From Anaerolineales bacterium (lineage in GTDB: Bacteria > Chloroflexota > Anaerolineae > 4572-78 > J111): 64,000 nucleotides of DNA. The DNA is taken from contig JABTUW010000004.1 of assembly GCA_015075185.1 (NCBI GenBank), forward strand, positions 1,208,761 to 1,272,760. Direction: 5' to 3'. Under the pieces are notes generated by a model that worked only from the letters and a program-made list of their open reading frames with translations, did not search any database and had not been told where the DNA came from. A program made the position numbers and the translations under genes. This document shows, piece after piece, positions 42,039 through 50,890 of the stretch; the first letter of the stretch is position 1, and every line of letters begins with the position of its first letter.

Positions 42039-44372
42039 CTAAAACCTGAAAATTCGCAGCGAATTACCGACCACTACCAGGCTGCTGACCACCATTGCCG
42101 CTGCGGCCAAAACCGGGTGCAAAAAACCGGCCATCGCCAGGCCAATGCCGATGACATTGTAGGCAAAAGCCTGGGTTAGAGTCCAGCCAATCGTGCGATA
42201 GACCCGTTGGGCCAGGGCCAGCGTCCAGGTAATCTGGGCTAAATCAGTCCCTAACAGGCTCACATCAGCGGCTTCACGGGTCACATCAGCCCCGCAGCCG
42301 AGGGCAACGCCGACACTGGCCCGAGCCAGGGCCGGCGCGTCATTCAAACCGTCGCCAACCATGGCCACCGGCCCGGCCGCTTCGGACTGTTCGATCAGCT
42401 TCACCTTATCATGGGGCAGCAGTTCGCTCTGCACCGGCACCCCCAACTGACGGGCTAAAGCCGTCCCCGCAGCGGCGCTGTCGCCGGTCAAAACCCGCAC
42501 CTCCAATTGCTGCCGCTTCATTTCAGCCAGCGCCGGAGCCGCCGCCGGCCGGATCGTTTCAGCCAGGCCGAGCAAGCCCTGCACCAGGCCATCCCACCCC
42601 ACGTGAATGACGGTAACACCCCTCTGCTCCAGCCGTTGGCGTTCTGCTCGCAGGTCAGCCGGCAAAAGCAAGCCCTGCTGCTCGACCAGCCGCCAACTGC
42701 CTACCCAAACGGTCTGGCCGGCCACAGTCCCGCTGACACCCAGGCCCGGCATAGCCCGGAAATTCTCCACCGGCAGCAACAGCAAATTCTGGGTGGCGGC
42801 AGCAGCCTGAATAGAGCGTGCCAGAGGATGTTCGGAGCCATGTTCCAGGGAAGCGGCGATTTGCAGCAACTCAACAGAGTTGGCCGCTGACTGCTGACTG
42901 CTGACCACTGCTGGAAACATTTTCCCCGGTCTCTCGTCCCCGTCCCCCGGTCGTCTCACCACAATTTCAGCCAGAGTAGACTGCCCGGTTGTCAGCGTGC
43001 CGGTTTTATCAAAGAAGACGCGCCGGATACGGGCTAACTTTTCCAGTGTCACACTGTCGCGGATCAATACCCCCTGCCGGGCGGCCCGGCCCAGCCCGGC
43101 CCAAATGGCCAGCGGGGTGGAGACTCCTAAAGCGCAGGGGCAGGCGATCAGCAGCACGGCCAGCCCGTTCATCAAGCCCTGCTCAAAGCTGGCCTGCCAG
43201 GTCCAGTAGCCAAACGTCGCCAACCCCAGAACAATCACCAGCGGCACAAAATAGCCCGCCACCCGGTCGGCCAGCCGCTCGATAGGGGCACGATACAGGC
43301 GGGCCTCGTCCAGCAGGCGGACCAGCTTGCCCATAACCCGTTCTTCACCCACCTGGGTGGTTTCGACGACAAAACTGCCGTCCAGGTTGCTTGTGCCGGC
43401 ATAAACCGTCTGTCCGGGGCCTTTGTAGGCAGGCGCGGCCTCGCCGGTGATGCTGGCCTCGTCAACGCTGCCCTCACCGGAGATAACCCGGCCATCCACG
43501 GCAAAGTTTTCGCCGGGCCGGACGCGGATGCGGTCGCCAACCTGAAGCTGGTCAACGGGGACGCGGGTTTCAGCCCCTCCCCAGCCCTCCCCCTTAGAGG
43601 GCGAGGGAGCCAGGGAGGGGGTTATCAAGCTGGCTTCGGCAGGAGCACGGGCGAGCAGTTCATCCAGGGCTTGGGCACTCTCGACCTGGGTTTTGGCGTC
43701 GAGCCAGCGGCCCAGGGTCACCAACAGCAGGGTCATGGTGGCCGTGTCAAAGTAGACCTGGCCCTGCCCGATAAAGGAAGCATAAACCGACAGGCCATAG
43801 GCAGCCAGACTGCCAATAGCAATCAGGGCGCTGGTGGTCAGACGGCGGTAAACCTGGAAAGTAAAAATGGCATCTTCCAGGATAGGCAGGGCCAGCAGCA
43901 GCACCGCCGGGGTCGCAAAGAGCATGGCAATCGCCTGCAGCATCGAGCGGGTTCCCTGGCCCAATTGTCCCCAGGAAGTAAAGAAGAAATCGGAGTAGAG
44001 GGCCAGGCTAAGGGCCATGACCATCATGGCCAGAAAGGCATTGAGCATCAAGCGGGAGAGGAGGCGGGCTGCTTCTTTGGCCGGATCGCCGTGGATAGCG
44101 CCCCGGCAGCAGGGCGCGTTGAGGTCCAATCCGGCCCGGCCAATGGCCTGGCGTAAATCCACGCCTTTCGCCAATTCCGGGCCAACCACTTCATAAATGT
44201 GGCGGCAGCCGTAGCAGCAAAAAGCCAACAGCTCGCCGTTAAATGTCTCCGTCAGATGGCGGGTCGCCGGCAGGCCGCACAACGCGCACCGGGCTTGGGT
44301 TATTGACGAAGTTTGAGGTTCAGATGGAGGATTTGAGATTTGAGGGTTGAGATTTTGGATTTGAACAGCCAT
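42039..44372 (-). CDS. Copper-transporting P1B-ATPase, CcoI/FixI-CopA type
   Basis: A 777-residue heavy-metal ATPase, probably supplying copper for cbb3 assembly. An N-terminal Cys-rich metal site (CALCGLPATRHL, FCCYGCRHIYEV) of FixI/CcoI style precedes eight transmembrane helices, the actuator loop (DEASITGEA), the CPC ion motif (LIACPCALGVSTP), phosphorylation Asp (FFDKTGTLTTG), SEHPLA and GDGLNDAPALA. Two segments are alien to the family and are encoded by repeats: LAPSPSKGEGWGG near 255-267 in the actuator region and a Pro/Gly/Ser/Gln stretch (PGDGDERPGKM, SSQQSAAN) in the nucleotide-binding domain. The reading frame is intact. The ATG at 44372 has GAGG 8 bp upstream. Confidence 0.93.
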   Translation of the reverse strand: MAVQIQNLNPQISNPPSEPQTSSITQARCALCGLPATRHLTETFNGELLAFCCYGCRHIYEVVGPELAKGVDLRQAIGRAGLDLNAPCCRGAIHGDPAKEAARLLSRLMLNAFLAMMVMALSLALYSDFFFTSWGQLGQGTRSMLQAIAMLFATPAVLLLALPILEDAIFTFQVYRRLTTSALIAIGSLAAYGLSVYASFIGQGQVYFDTATMTLLLVTLGRWLDAKTQVESAQALDELLARAPAEASLITPSLAPSPSKGEGWGGAETRVPVDQLQVGDRIRVRPGENFAVDGRVISGEGSVDEASITGEAAPAYKGPGQTVYAGTSNLDGSFVVETTQVGEERVMGKLVRLLDEARLYRAPIERLADRVAGYFVPLVIVLGLATFGYWTWQASFEQGLMNGLAVLLIACPCALGVSTPLAIWAGLGRAARQGVLIRDSVTLEKLARIRRVFFDKTGTLTTGQSTLAEIVVRRPGDGDERPGKMFPAVVSSQQSAANSVELLQIAASLEHGSEHPLARSIQAAAATQNLLLLPVENFRAMPGLGVSGTVAGQTVWVGSWRLVEQQGLLLPADLRAERQRLEQRGVTVIHVGWDGLVQGLLGLAETIRPAAAPALAEMKRQQLEVRVLTGDSAAAGTALARQLGVPVQSELLPHDKVKLIEQSEAAGPVAMVGDGLNDAPALARASVGVALGCGADVTREAADVSLLGTDLAQITWTLALAQRVYRTIGWTLTQAFAYNVIGIGLAMAGFLHPVLAAAAMVVSSLVVVGNSLRIFRF
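42884..42911. repeat. Heptamer repeat inside the copper ATPase gene
   Basis: Four degenerate heptamers (CCGCTGA, CTGCTGA, CTGCTGA, CCACTGC) within the coding sequence, translated on the minus strand as part of a Ser/Gln/Ala insertion. The unit resembles the intergenic CTGACTA heptamers at 24744 and 62384. An adjoining C/T-rich stretch (42921-42955) also looks repetitive. Confidence 0.65.
43566..43623. repeat. CCCTCCCC-type palindromic repeat inside the copper ATPase gene
   Basis: A C-rich arm (CCCCTCCCCAGCCCTCCCCC) followed by a G-rich arm (GGGCGAGGGAGCCAGGGAGG), inverted about TTAGA. The same kind of palindrome occurs between genes at 61330-61375. Here it is in frame and encodes SLAPSPSKGEGWGGA. 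Confidence 0.75.
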
Positions 44373-44388
44373 ACTCACATCCTCAAAA

Positions 44389-45117
44389 TTACCACAACAT
44401 CACGCTTCCAATCGCCGCATGAGGAAACTGGCCGCCGGCCGCCAGGCCGCGCAGAGTCAACTGCAGTCCAACTATAACGACCAGCAGCGCCGCTGCCCGG
44501 TAAAAACCAGTCCGCCAGCGCAGGCTCAACCATGCCGCCGCCAGGCCAATCCCTAACATAGCCGGCAGCGTGCCCAGGCCAAAGATGAGCATCACGGTCG
44601 CACCTCTGAACGGGTCGCCGCTGGTAGCAGCTAATACCCCCATGGCATAAACTGCGCCGCAGGGCAGCAGACCGTTAACCGCTCCCAGGGCAAAAGGCGC
44701 GGCCGGGTGGGACGAGGCCAGCCAGTACTTCAGCCAGCCGCTCATCGGGCGAGCCAGGACCGTGGCTGCCGGCCAGCGCAGCACGGGCAGGAGTCCCATT
44801 AAACTCAGGCCAAGCAATACCATCACTATGCCCAAGACCACCGACAGACCTCCCTGCCAGCCTTGCAGCGAGATACCCCCTTCAACCAGCGAACCCAGCC
44901 AGCCGAGCGCCACGCCCAGGAACATGTAGGTGGTAATCCGGCCTGTTTGAAAGAGCAGCAAAGGCGTGGAAATTTCCTGACGTTCAGCCCGGCGGCGCAG
45001 GGCAAATGCGCCCACCAGGGGACCACACATGCCCACGCAGTGGCTCAGACCGGTCAGCAGGCCGGTGGTCAACAGCAGGAAAAAACTGAGTTCATCGGTC
45101 AAATAGTGCTGGTGCAT
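44389..45117 (-). CDS. SafE/TauE-like (DsbD-type) membrane protein of the cbb3 locus
   Basis: A 242-residue polytopic protein with six to seven helices. It opens with His-rich MHQHYLTDE and then LSHCVGMCGPLVGAF, the Cys pair characteristic of the sulfite-exporter-like/UreH-type proteins found in cbb3 clusters. A second conserved motif is NGLLPCGAVYAMG. Relatives next to ccoN/ccoI genes are thought to act in copper delivery or cytochrome maturation. The ATG at 45117 is chosen (AAGG 6 bp upstream). The longer frame would run into the neighbouring gene. Confidence 0.85.
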   Translation of the reverse strand: MHQHYLTDELSFFLLLTTGLLTGLSHCVGMCGPLVGAFALRRRAERQEISTPLLLFQTGRITTYMFLGVALGWLGSLVEGGISLQGWQGGLSVVLGIVMVLLGLSLMGLLPVLRWPAATVLARPMSGWLKYWLASSHPAAPFALGAVNGLLPCGAVYAMGVLAATSGDPFRGATVMLIFGLGTLPAMLGIGLAAAWLSLRWRTGFYRAAALLVVIVGLQLTLRGLAAGGQFPHAAIGSVMLW

Positions 45118-45125
45118 ACGACGCC

Positions 45126-45608
45126 TTAGTAATGAAAGGTCGGCAGGCCGGAGATGAGGTAAATCACCGCCCAGATAATAAAGGCGGCCCACCCGGCCAA
45201 AATCCAGAGCGGCAGATCAGCTCCTTGATAGGCCTGCTTGCCGTCGCCAAAATTAACGTCCCAATGTTCTGAAGGCGTTTCGTGCGGGAACATCGTTCCT
45301 TGGGGTATTTGAATTTGAAGTCCCGGCTCCTCTTGACCAGCTTGAGGGTGGCTGGCAACGGTTTCGGCGCTCTTCTTTTCAGCCTTTGGTTTGGCTGCCG
45401 GCCATTTGAAAAAGCCTAAATCCATCGGTTTATCGAGCCAAACGATGAGCAGGAAGGCGACCAACAGAGCCACCAGCGTCAAATTGCCAAAACCATAGAG
45501 GCGCAGGGGCGCATCCAAAATAAAGGTCATGACCACAAAAGAAACGGCATAACCGGCGCCCAGGGCTACCAATGCAAAAATAACCAATTTCTGTGTAGGT
45601 TGTCTCAT
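45126..45608 (-). CDS. Membrane protein of the cbb3 locus, CcoP N-terminus-like
   Basis: A 160-residue protein with two N-terminal transmembrane helices (about 8-60), a soluble charged section, and a C-terminal helix (ADLPLWILAGWAAFIIWAVIYL). That last element resembles the membrane anchor of CcoP, which normally leads into heme domains. No CxxCH follows here. It may be a heme-less anchor or assembly factor pairing with the separate diheme cytochrome. Located 12 bp after the preceding small gene and 8 bp before the SafE-like start, so certainly co-transcribed. Confidence 0.65.
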   Translation of the reverse strand: MRQPTQKLVIFALVALGAGYAVSFVVMTFILDAPLRLYGFGNLTLVALLVAFLLIVWLDKPMDLGFFKWPAAKPKAEKKSAETVASHPQAGQEEPGLQIQIPQGTMFPHETPSEHWDVNFGDGKQAYQGADLPLWILAGWAAFIIWAVIYLISGLPTFHY

Positions 45609-45620
45609 CGTTTTATCCCC

Positions 45621-45938
45621 CTAGCGATTGTAGAAGAGTTGGCGGTCATCTAATTTTTCGTAAGCCTCTTCTTGCTCAAGCATATCGCGCTTGACTCCTT
45701 CGATGTTCTTGTAGTGCCCGCCCGCCCAGGCCCAGGCAGCCAGGAGCAAGAAGCCGCCGCTGATAAAGAAATAGGGCAAAACTGTTGCCGTAACGATGCC
45801 GGGCAGCACGCCCGTAGTCGAAGCCGCCACAAACTCGTAGAGCTTAAATAAGAAGGTCAGACCGGCAGCGCCAACCGTGATGGCGACCACCATCACCGAG
45901 AGAAATTTACCATCTTTGAAGCGATTTTTAGTTATCAT
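45621..45938 (-). CDS. Small membrane protein of the cbb3 locus
   Basis: A 105-residue protein with two transmembrane helices (about 13-35 and 50-72) and a C-terminal charged helix (VKRDMLEQEEAYEKLDD). No family recognised. AGGAG 5 bp before the ATG. It lies between ccoO and the CcoP-anchor-like gene, the position taken by ccoQ in other clusters, though it is longer than CcoQ. Confidence 0.65.
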   Translation of the reverse strand: MITKNRFKDGKFLSVMVVAITVGAAGLTFLFKLYEFVAASTTGVLPGIVTATVLPYFFISGGFLLLAAWAWAGGHYKNIEGVKRDMLEQEEAYEKLDDRQLFYNR

Positions 45939-45991
45939 GACAACTCCTAACAGCTTTGTAGGACAAACTTAAGTTTGTCCTACTCCTCATG

Positions 45992-46594
45992 TCATCGTTC
46001 TACATTTGTACCCAACCACTGCATGTAAGCGATCATCGCCAGGCCCTTTTTGTTGGGCTGCTGCCCGTCGAAGAACCAGGTGTAGCTCGGCATGACCGAG
46101 GTGGGCGCGACGGAGCGGGGATTGTAGAAATGGGCGGCATGCCAGTCGTTGGAACGGAAACCGCCTTCGCGGGAGAGGTCAGGCCCGACCCGGCGCGTAC
46201 CCATCAACTGCGGCATCATCAGCTCGTGCTGCTGCTCGGCGGCGGTGGAAACAGGGCCAAAGCGGACATCCTCGTTAGCCACGGGCCGCACTTGCTGAGA
46301 GTGGCAGTGCCAGCAGGCTTCGCCGATGTAGGTGTTACGGGCCAACAGCAGCGCCTCACGGTAATTTTCGGGGGTAGGACCGCCCGGATAATACTTTTCA
46401 AACTGCTCTGGATATTGTCTGGAGAGAGCCGTAAAGTAGGGGCCGACATCCTGTGACAGCTCATCCAGGGGGGTGTAAGGTAAATTGGTCAAGGCATTGA
46501 CCGTAACCACGCCGGAGACGACAAAAGCCAGCACAAAGAAGCCAATTCCGGCTACCAGGAAGATAAACTGAAATTTTTCAATCGTGTTTTCCAT
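45992..46594 (-). CDS. ccoO: cbb3-type cytochrome c oxidase monoheme subunit CcoO
   Basis: A 200-residue membrane-anchored cytochrome c, the monoheme subunit that passes electrons into CcoN. One N-terminal transmembrane helix (about 10-32), heme-binding CWHCHSQQVRP near 95, and the axial Met in VMPSYTWFF. RRVGPDLSREGGFRSNDWH matches the family. ATG with AGGAG upstream. It directly follows ccoN, 16 bp apart. Confidence 0.92.
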   Translation of the reverse strand: MENTIEKFQFIFLVAGIGFFVLAFVVSGVVTVNALTNLPYTPLDELSQDVGPYFTALSRQYPEQFEKYYPGGPTPENYREALLLARNTYIGEACWHCHSQQVRPVANEDVRFGPVSTAAEQQHELMMPQLMGTRRVGPDLSREGGFRSNDWHAAHFYNPRSVAPTSVMPSYTWFFDGQQPNKKGLAMIAYMQWLGTNVER

Positions 46595-46610
46595 TGAAGC
46601 TCTCCTCTTC

Positions 46611-48068
46611 TTATTTGGCCGGAGCCGCTACTTTCAAACCAAGCGCGGCCTCTTCCCCTTCGGGAGTGGTGGCGGTCATATACATATTGAAAGCAAAGAG
46701 CAGCACGCCGGCAAACATCAGCAGGCCAGTCGCCGTGCGGAACAACCAGATCAGCCGCACCGATTGCAGTGACACTTCCCAGGGCGCCAAGCCCTTCCAC
46801 AGGTAGCCCTCGACCAGACCGGCGGAAGTCAGCGCCACAAACATCGAGGCCAGGCCAATGGTGCACATCCAAAAAACCGCCTCGTGTAACGCAGGCGACC
46901 ACCAGTTTTTCCGGCCTACAACGCGCGGCCACAGATCGGTGGTGATCCCAATGAGCCAGAAACCGAAGGTGCCGAACATAATCAGGTGAGCGTGGCCCAC
47001 CACCCAATCGGTGAAGTGGACAAACTCCTGCGCCCAGAACTGCACATGCACCGCGCACTGGATGCAGGTGATAACATAAAAGACCATCCCCGTGTAGAAC
47101 CAGCGAATGGGCATATTGGTCACCGGAGCAATCTCGCGGCCACGCAGGGTCATAAAGAAATTGATGAAAACCGTGACGACCATAATTTCGATGGCGACGG
47201 TAGAGACAACGGCCCCAAACTGGGCAAACATGGGGATGGTACTATAAATGAAGTGATGCACTCCTTGCAGCGGGTAGAAGAAAGCCAGCCCCCAAAAGCC
47301 CAACAGCGAAACGGCATGGCTCCAGATTGGCTTTTTCAACAGCGAGGGCACAAAATAGTACATCATGCCCCAGCCAAGCGGTGTCACCAACAGCCCGACC
47401 AGATCGTGGATAAACAGTCCGACAAAGGTAGCCCCACCGGCGCCGGGGATGAACTCCGGCAGGTAGTTGCCCATGGCGTAGGTCAAAATAATCCAGATGA
47501 AAGCCACTGAGAAGTACCACAGGCTGACATACATCGGCTGCTTGCTGCCAAATTGAAAAATGGGGGTCAGAAATTGGATGGCAATCAAAACCAGGCCGAC
47601 CATCACCAACTCGTCAATAGGAAAGAGCCAGCTCCCGTTGGCGGCAAAAGCGCCGGGGGTTTCGCCCCACTCGACCGCCTGGGCGTAGCCGAGATGGATA
47701 CCCACCACCGTCCAGAGGATAATGAACAGGTAGACCCAAAAAATCAACCAGCCCAGTAAATCGCTTAGCACCCGGCGCTGGGTCAAGCGCGGCACTGCCC
47801 AATACAGGGCCGCCAGAAAAACGTTGACAATAAATCCGTAGGCAACCCCATTGGTGTGAACCATCCGCACCCGGCCCGGCGAAAAAAGCTCGATGCCGGG
47901 GAACGGGTACAAATTGTTAAGCTGAAGCGCGTAGAAAATGCCCCATAACATGGCAATGATTAAAAAGATAAAACCGGCGGCCATGTGGAACTTGACTAAC
48001 CCCAAGTTGATTAAGGGTTGTGGGACCAGCGGTTTTGCCCCTCTTTTTGCAGCAACAGCGACGGTCAT
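46611..48068 (-). CDS. ccoN: cbb3-type cytochrome c oxidase subunit I CcoN
   Basis: Catalytic subunit of a cbb3-type terminal oxidase, 485 residues, about 12 transmembrane helices. Heme and CuB ligands can be placed: His in VKFHMAAGFI, the CuB His in LFIHDLVGLL, His-His in LQGVHHFIYS, and the heme His pair in FTDWVVGHAHLIMFG. The Tyr in FWGLAFFYPLQG lines up with the redox Tyr of cbb3 oxidases, which argues for an O2 reductase rather than a nitric oxide reductase. GGAGG upstream. It is the second gene of the operon, after the diheme cytochrome. Confidence 0.93.
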   Translation of the reverse strand: MTVAVAAKRGAKPLVPQPLINLGLVKFHMAAGFIFLIIAMLWGIFYALQLNNLYPFPGIELFSPGRVRMVHTNGVAYGFIVNVFLAALYWAVPRLTQRRVLSDLLGWLIFWVYLFIILWTVVGIHLGYAQAVEWGETPGAFAANGSWLFPIDELVMVGLVLIAIQFLTPIFQFGSKQPMYVSLWYFSVAFIWIILTYAMGNYLPEFIPGAGGATFVGLFIHDLVGLLVTPLGWGMMYYFVPSLLKKPIWSHAVSLLGFWGLAFFYPLQGVHHFIYSTIPMFAQFGAVVSTVAIEIMVVTVFINFFMTLRGREIAPVTNMPIRWFYTGMVFYVITCIQCAVHVQFWAQEFVHFTDWVVGHAHLIMFGTFGFWLIGITTDLWPRVVGRKNWWSPALHEAVFWMCTIGLASMFVALTSAGLVEGYLWKGLAPWEVSLQSVRLIWLFRTATGLLMFAGVLLFAFNMYMTATTPEGEEAALGLKVAAPAK

Positions 48069-48085
48069 CTTATCTTTCCTCCTTG

Positions 48086-48817
48086 TTACTTTTGCTCTGT
48101 TAAATAATTGGCGAGGGTATCAATTTGCTCCGGCGCCAGCCGATCTTTGAAGTTCTGAGGCATCACTCCCTGGGGGCAGGGACCGGCCGGACATTCGGCG
48201 GCAGTAACAGCCGCGGGGTTGACGATGGACTCCTTTATCTCGTCCCCAGTGAGGCGAGCGCCGACCTGGGTGAGATTTGGCCCGACCCCGCCCACTGCGC
48301 CAAGCGGGTCAAGTTGGTGGCAGGTGTTGCAGCCCGCATTGTTGAATATTTCGGTGGCAGTTGTTCCCTCAATGGGAGTCAAGCCAGCCGCAGCCTGGAT
48401 AGGTTCGGGTTCAATCCACCCGCCTTGACGCAGGCTTTTGAGATAAGTCGTTACATCGCTGATCTCCTGGTCGGTCAGGAGAGGAAAAGCAGGCATGGCC
48501 GAGCCTTGAATACCATTGCGAATGGTAATCTTAAGGCTGTCATCCGAGGGAAACGGCCCCGGCTCACCAAAAGAGAAAAATTTGAATTGTCCGTTGACAA
48601 AGTTCCTGGGTTTAGGGTTGAGAAAAATGGACGCCTCCCCATCCCCCAGACCATTTTGCCCGTGGCAGCCGATACAGTAGGTTTCGTAGACTCGCCTGCC
48701 GCTGCTGCGCCGGTCTTCACTGAAGACATATCCCCGAAACAGGTCTGGGCTGATAATCACCAAAAAGACCAGAACCAGAGTCAGGCCGGCCAGCCAAGAG
48801 AACATTCTTGCGACCAT
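48086..48817 (-). CDS. Diheme membrane-anchored cytochrome c (CcoP-like role)
   Basis: A 243-residue protein with an N-terminal transmembrane helix (about 4-25) and two cytochrome c domains: CIGCHGQNGLGDG near 49 and CNTCHQLDPLG near 158, each with a downstream Met (SAMPAFP; GVMPQNF). It is the first gene of the oxidase operon, with GAGGAG before the ATG. It probably replaces CcoP, which in classic loci is the last gene and has two anchors. It ends 17 bp before ccoN. Confidence 0.88.
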   Translation of the reverse strand: MVARMFSWLAGLTLVLVFLVIISPDLFRGYVFSEDRRSSGRRVYETYCIGCHGQNGLGDGEASIFLNPKPRNFVNGQFKFFSFGEPGPFPSDDSLKITIRNGIQGSAMPAFPLLTDQEISDVTTYLKSLRQGGWIEPEPIQAAAGLTPIEGTTATEIFNNAGCNTCHQLDPLGAVGGVGPNLTQVGARLTGDEIKESIVNPAAVTAAECPAGPCPQGVMPQNFKDRLAPEQIDTLANYLTEQK

Positions 48818-49344
48818 ATAAACTCCTCGCTCCTTTCGCTGTGGTTAACCCAAAGGGATGTCAAAAAGACTACCTCAGCATAGGCAGTCAACTTACCCGA
48901 TATTCAGTTTAGGCAGCAGTATCGGCAGAAAAGCAGAGAGCCAAACACAAATGACGGCTGTTGGGCAAGAGGCAATAAATACCCAACAAACCTGCCAGGG
49001 GCTATTCACTCCAAGAGAACGCTGTCCTACTTATTGGAATTTCAATTTTTGGTGAATGTGCAGGCCATTATATTCGTAATTTTATGGTTGGCAAACACGT
49101 TGAAGGTATTTGCATATCATCAAGGGTATATCGAACCGAGAGCACGAGCTGGACTTAAATATTTGGGGCAAAATTTAACTCAGGGATTGAGAGTGATTGA
49201 GTAGCTTGTGAGCAGTAATGACCCGGATGACAGAGACTCACCTTTAGTGCTACAATAGATAAAGAGACTGAGGCCGCTTTGGTTGAACAACTGAGAAAAA
49301 TTCTAAAGGACGAAGGGGAATTGGGGGGAATGTAGACCAGTTTT
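48818..49344. other. Gene-poor spacer upstream of the cbb3 operon
   Basis: About 530 bp without a convincing gene. It should hold the oxidase operon promoter (minus strand), but no clear hexamer pair was found. A short plus-strand stretch near 49256-49335 encodes DKETEAALVEQLRKILKDEG with no start codon and looks like a gene remnant. Confidence 0.4.
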
Positions 49345-49500
49345 TCACCAGACTACGCGCACATCATCAGCTACAGTTCTTCTCCACCAATCTTGAAAGT
49401 ATAGCTTAATAACAGTCACAGCATACCAGCCCGTGGCAATTATCAGCACATCAATGCAGAACCAAATTACGAGAAGTTTTAGTAGCCAATCCATAGGCAT
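49345..49500 (-). CDS. Putative 51-residue membrane protein
   Basis: A small open frame below usual length cut-offs. It encodes MPMDWLLKLLVIWFCID, a hydrophobic helix continuing to about residue 31, then an amphipathic Trp-rich segment (LYFQDWWRRTVAD). The Trp/Arg pattern after the helix looks like selected protein rather than chance. No good Shine-Dalgarno precedes the ATG. No family named. Confidence 0.45.
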   Translation of the reverse strand: MPMDWLLKLLVIWFCIDVLIIATGWYAVTVIKLYFQDWWRRTVADDVRVVW

Positions 49501-49585
49501 AGTTTAACACAGATAAGCGATAGCGGTAGTGATACACTTCCTTCCTTTTCAGTGAGATTTGTCATCTATGGGGGCCACAAGAAAG

Positions 49586-50890
49586 TTATGGTATCTTGTA
49601 GTCACGGTCTTCATCACATAGTTTTTCGTCAGGGTCAGACAAATAGGGAGCTAGAGTTTGCGTCCAGCCCAACAGCTTCTCATCCTGATCCCAGCCGGCC
49701 ACAAGCTGCAACCCCAGCGGCAGCCTGTTCTGCAAGAAACCAGCCGGTAGGCTAACGGCGGGCAGCCCGGCATAGGTCCAGGGCAGATTCATAATGGGGT
49801 CGCCGGTGCTGTCCAGGGTCGGCGGCGCAGTTCCCACTGCCGCAGGCGAAATCCAGGCCGACAGGCCGTGCTGGGCCATCAACGCTTCCAGGTGAGCGCG
49901 AAGCTCTTCCCGCCCGGCCCGGTAACGCTTTATTTGCTCCGCCGGCATCTCCAGTCCCCGGCGAATTAAGGCCGCCGTTTTAGGATGGTAGAGGTCGGCG
50001 TAGCGGGCAAACCACTCCTGATGAACCTCAGCCGCTTCAGCCGCCACCAGGCCGACATGCTGCTCTGCAATCTGCTCAAAATCGGGCATGGCTTCCACCG
50101 GTCGAATTTCAAAACCGGCCTGCTCCAGCTTCTGCTGCGTTGCCTCAAAATGATCCAGGGCCTCCCGGCTGGCTCGCTGCAAATAAGGCCCAACAGGAAC
50201 ACCCAGAACAGGTGGATCGGCCTGCAATTTCTGGCTGTCCCAATCCCGGCAAATGATACTGGCCACTACGGCGGCAAAGGCCAAATCCTGGGCAAAAAAC
50301 CCCACATGATCGAGGGAAGGGGAAAGAGGAATCACCCCGGCGGTAGAAACCCGGCCAGAGGTTGGCTTGAACCCCACCACGCCGCAAAATGAAGCGGGGC
50401 GGACCACCGAACCAATTGTCTGCGTCCCCAGCGCCAGCGGGCACAGGCAGGCCGCTACTGCCGCCGCCGAACCGCTGCTCGATCCGCCCGGCGTATGATT
50501 TAGGTTGTGCGGGTTGCGGGTCGGACCAGGAGCAAAATAGGCAAACTCGGTCGTCACCGTTTTGCCCAATACCAGCGCCCCCGCTGCCTTCAATTGCCTC
50601 ACACATTCCGCTTCTGGGCCGCTCAACAGGTGCGCGGGCAGGCGAGAGCCGGCCTGAGTAGGCAGTCCATCCACGTGAAAAATATCCTTTACGCCAATCG
50701 GTACCCCATATAAAGGAGGTCGAGTGGCCGGATCGGAGAACCGGCGCTCCAGGACGGTCATGTCATGGCGGAGCCGCTCAAAACGCCCCTCTTCGGGGTT
50801 AAAGGCGTGAATCTGCGCATTGACAGCTTCAAACTGAGCCTCTAAGGTGCTTAAGAGCTTATCGTTCGAGGTGGTAATTCTGACTTTCAA
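49586..50890 (-). CDS. Amidase-signature family hydrolase
   Basis: A 434-residue amidase of the Ser-cisSer-Lys class, hydrolysing a carboxamide or ureido bond to ammonia and acid. Lys68 in GVPIGVKDIF, the Gly/Ser-rich signature with cis-Ser (PGGSSSGSAAAVAA) and the nucleophile Ser in GTQTIGSVVRPAS are all present. The TTG at 50890 is the likely start (AGGGGAG 7 bp upstream). The open frame runs 78 bp further, but that peptide is not family-like. It is divergent from the cyclase-family gene at 51239 and may belong to the same pathway. Related amidases include malonamidase, ureidomalonase and allophanate hydrolase, and the substrate cannot be told. Confidence 0.9.
   Translation of the reverse strand: MKVRITTSNDKLLSTLEAQFEAVNAQIHAFNPEEGRFERLRHDMTVLERRFSDPATRPPLYGVPIGVKDIFHVDGLPTQAGSRLPAHLLSGPEAECVRQLKAAGALVLGKTVTTEFAYFAPGPTRNPHNLNHTPGGSSSGSAAAVAACLCPLALGTQTIGSVVRPASFCGVVGFKPTSGRVSTAGVIPLSPSLDHVGFFAQDLAFAAVVASIICRDWDSQKLQADPPVLGVPVGPYLQRASREALDHFEATQQKLEQAGFEIRPVEAMPDFEQIAEQHVGLVAAEAAEVHQEWFARYADLYHPKTAALIRRGLEMPAEQIKRYRAGREELRAHLEALMAQHGLSAWISPAAVGTAPPTLDSTGDPIMNLPWTYAGLPAVSLPAGFLQNRLPLGLQLVAGWDQDEKLLGWTQTLAPYLSDPDEKLCDEDRDYKIP

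Noticed and set aside
46552..47058. Second minus-strand frame overlapping ccoN and ccoO
   Set aside because: Out-of-frame shadow. CcoN has all heme and CuB ligands in the chosen frame.
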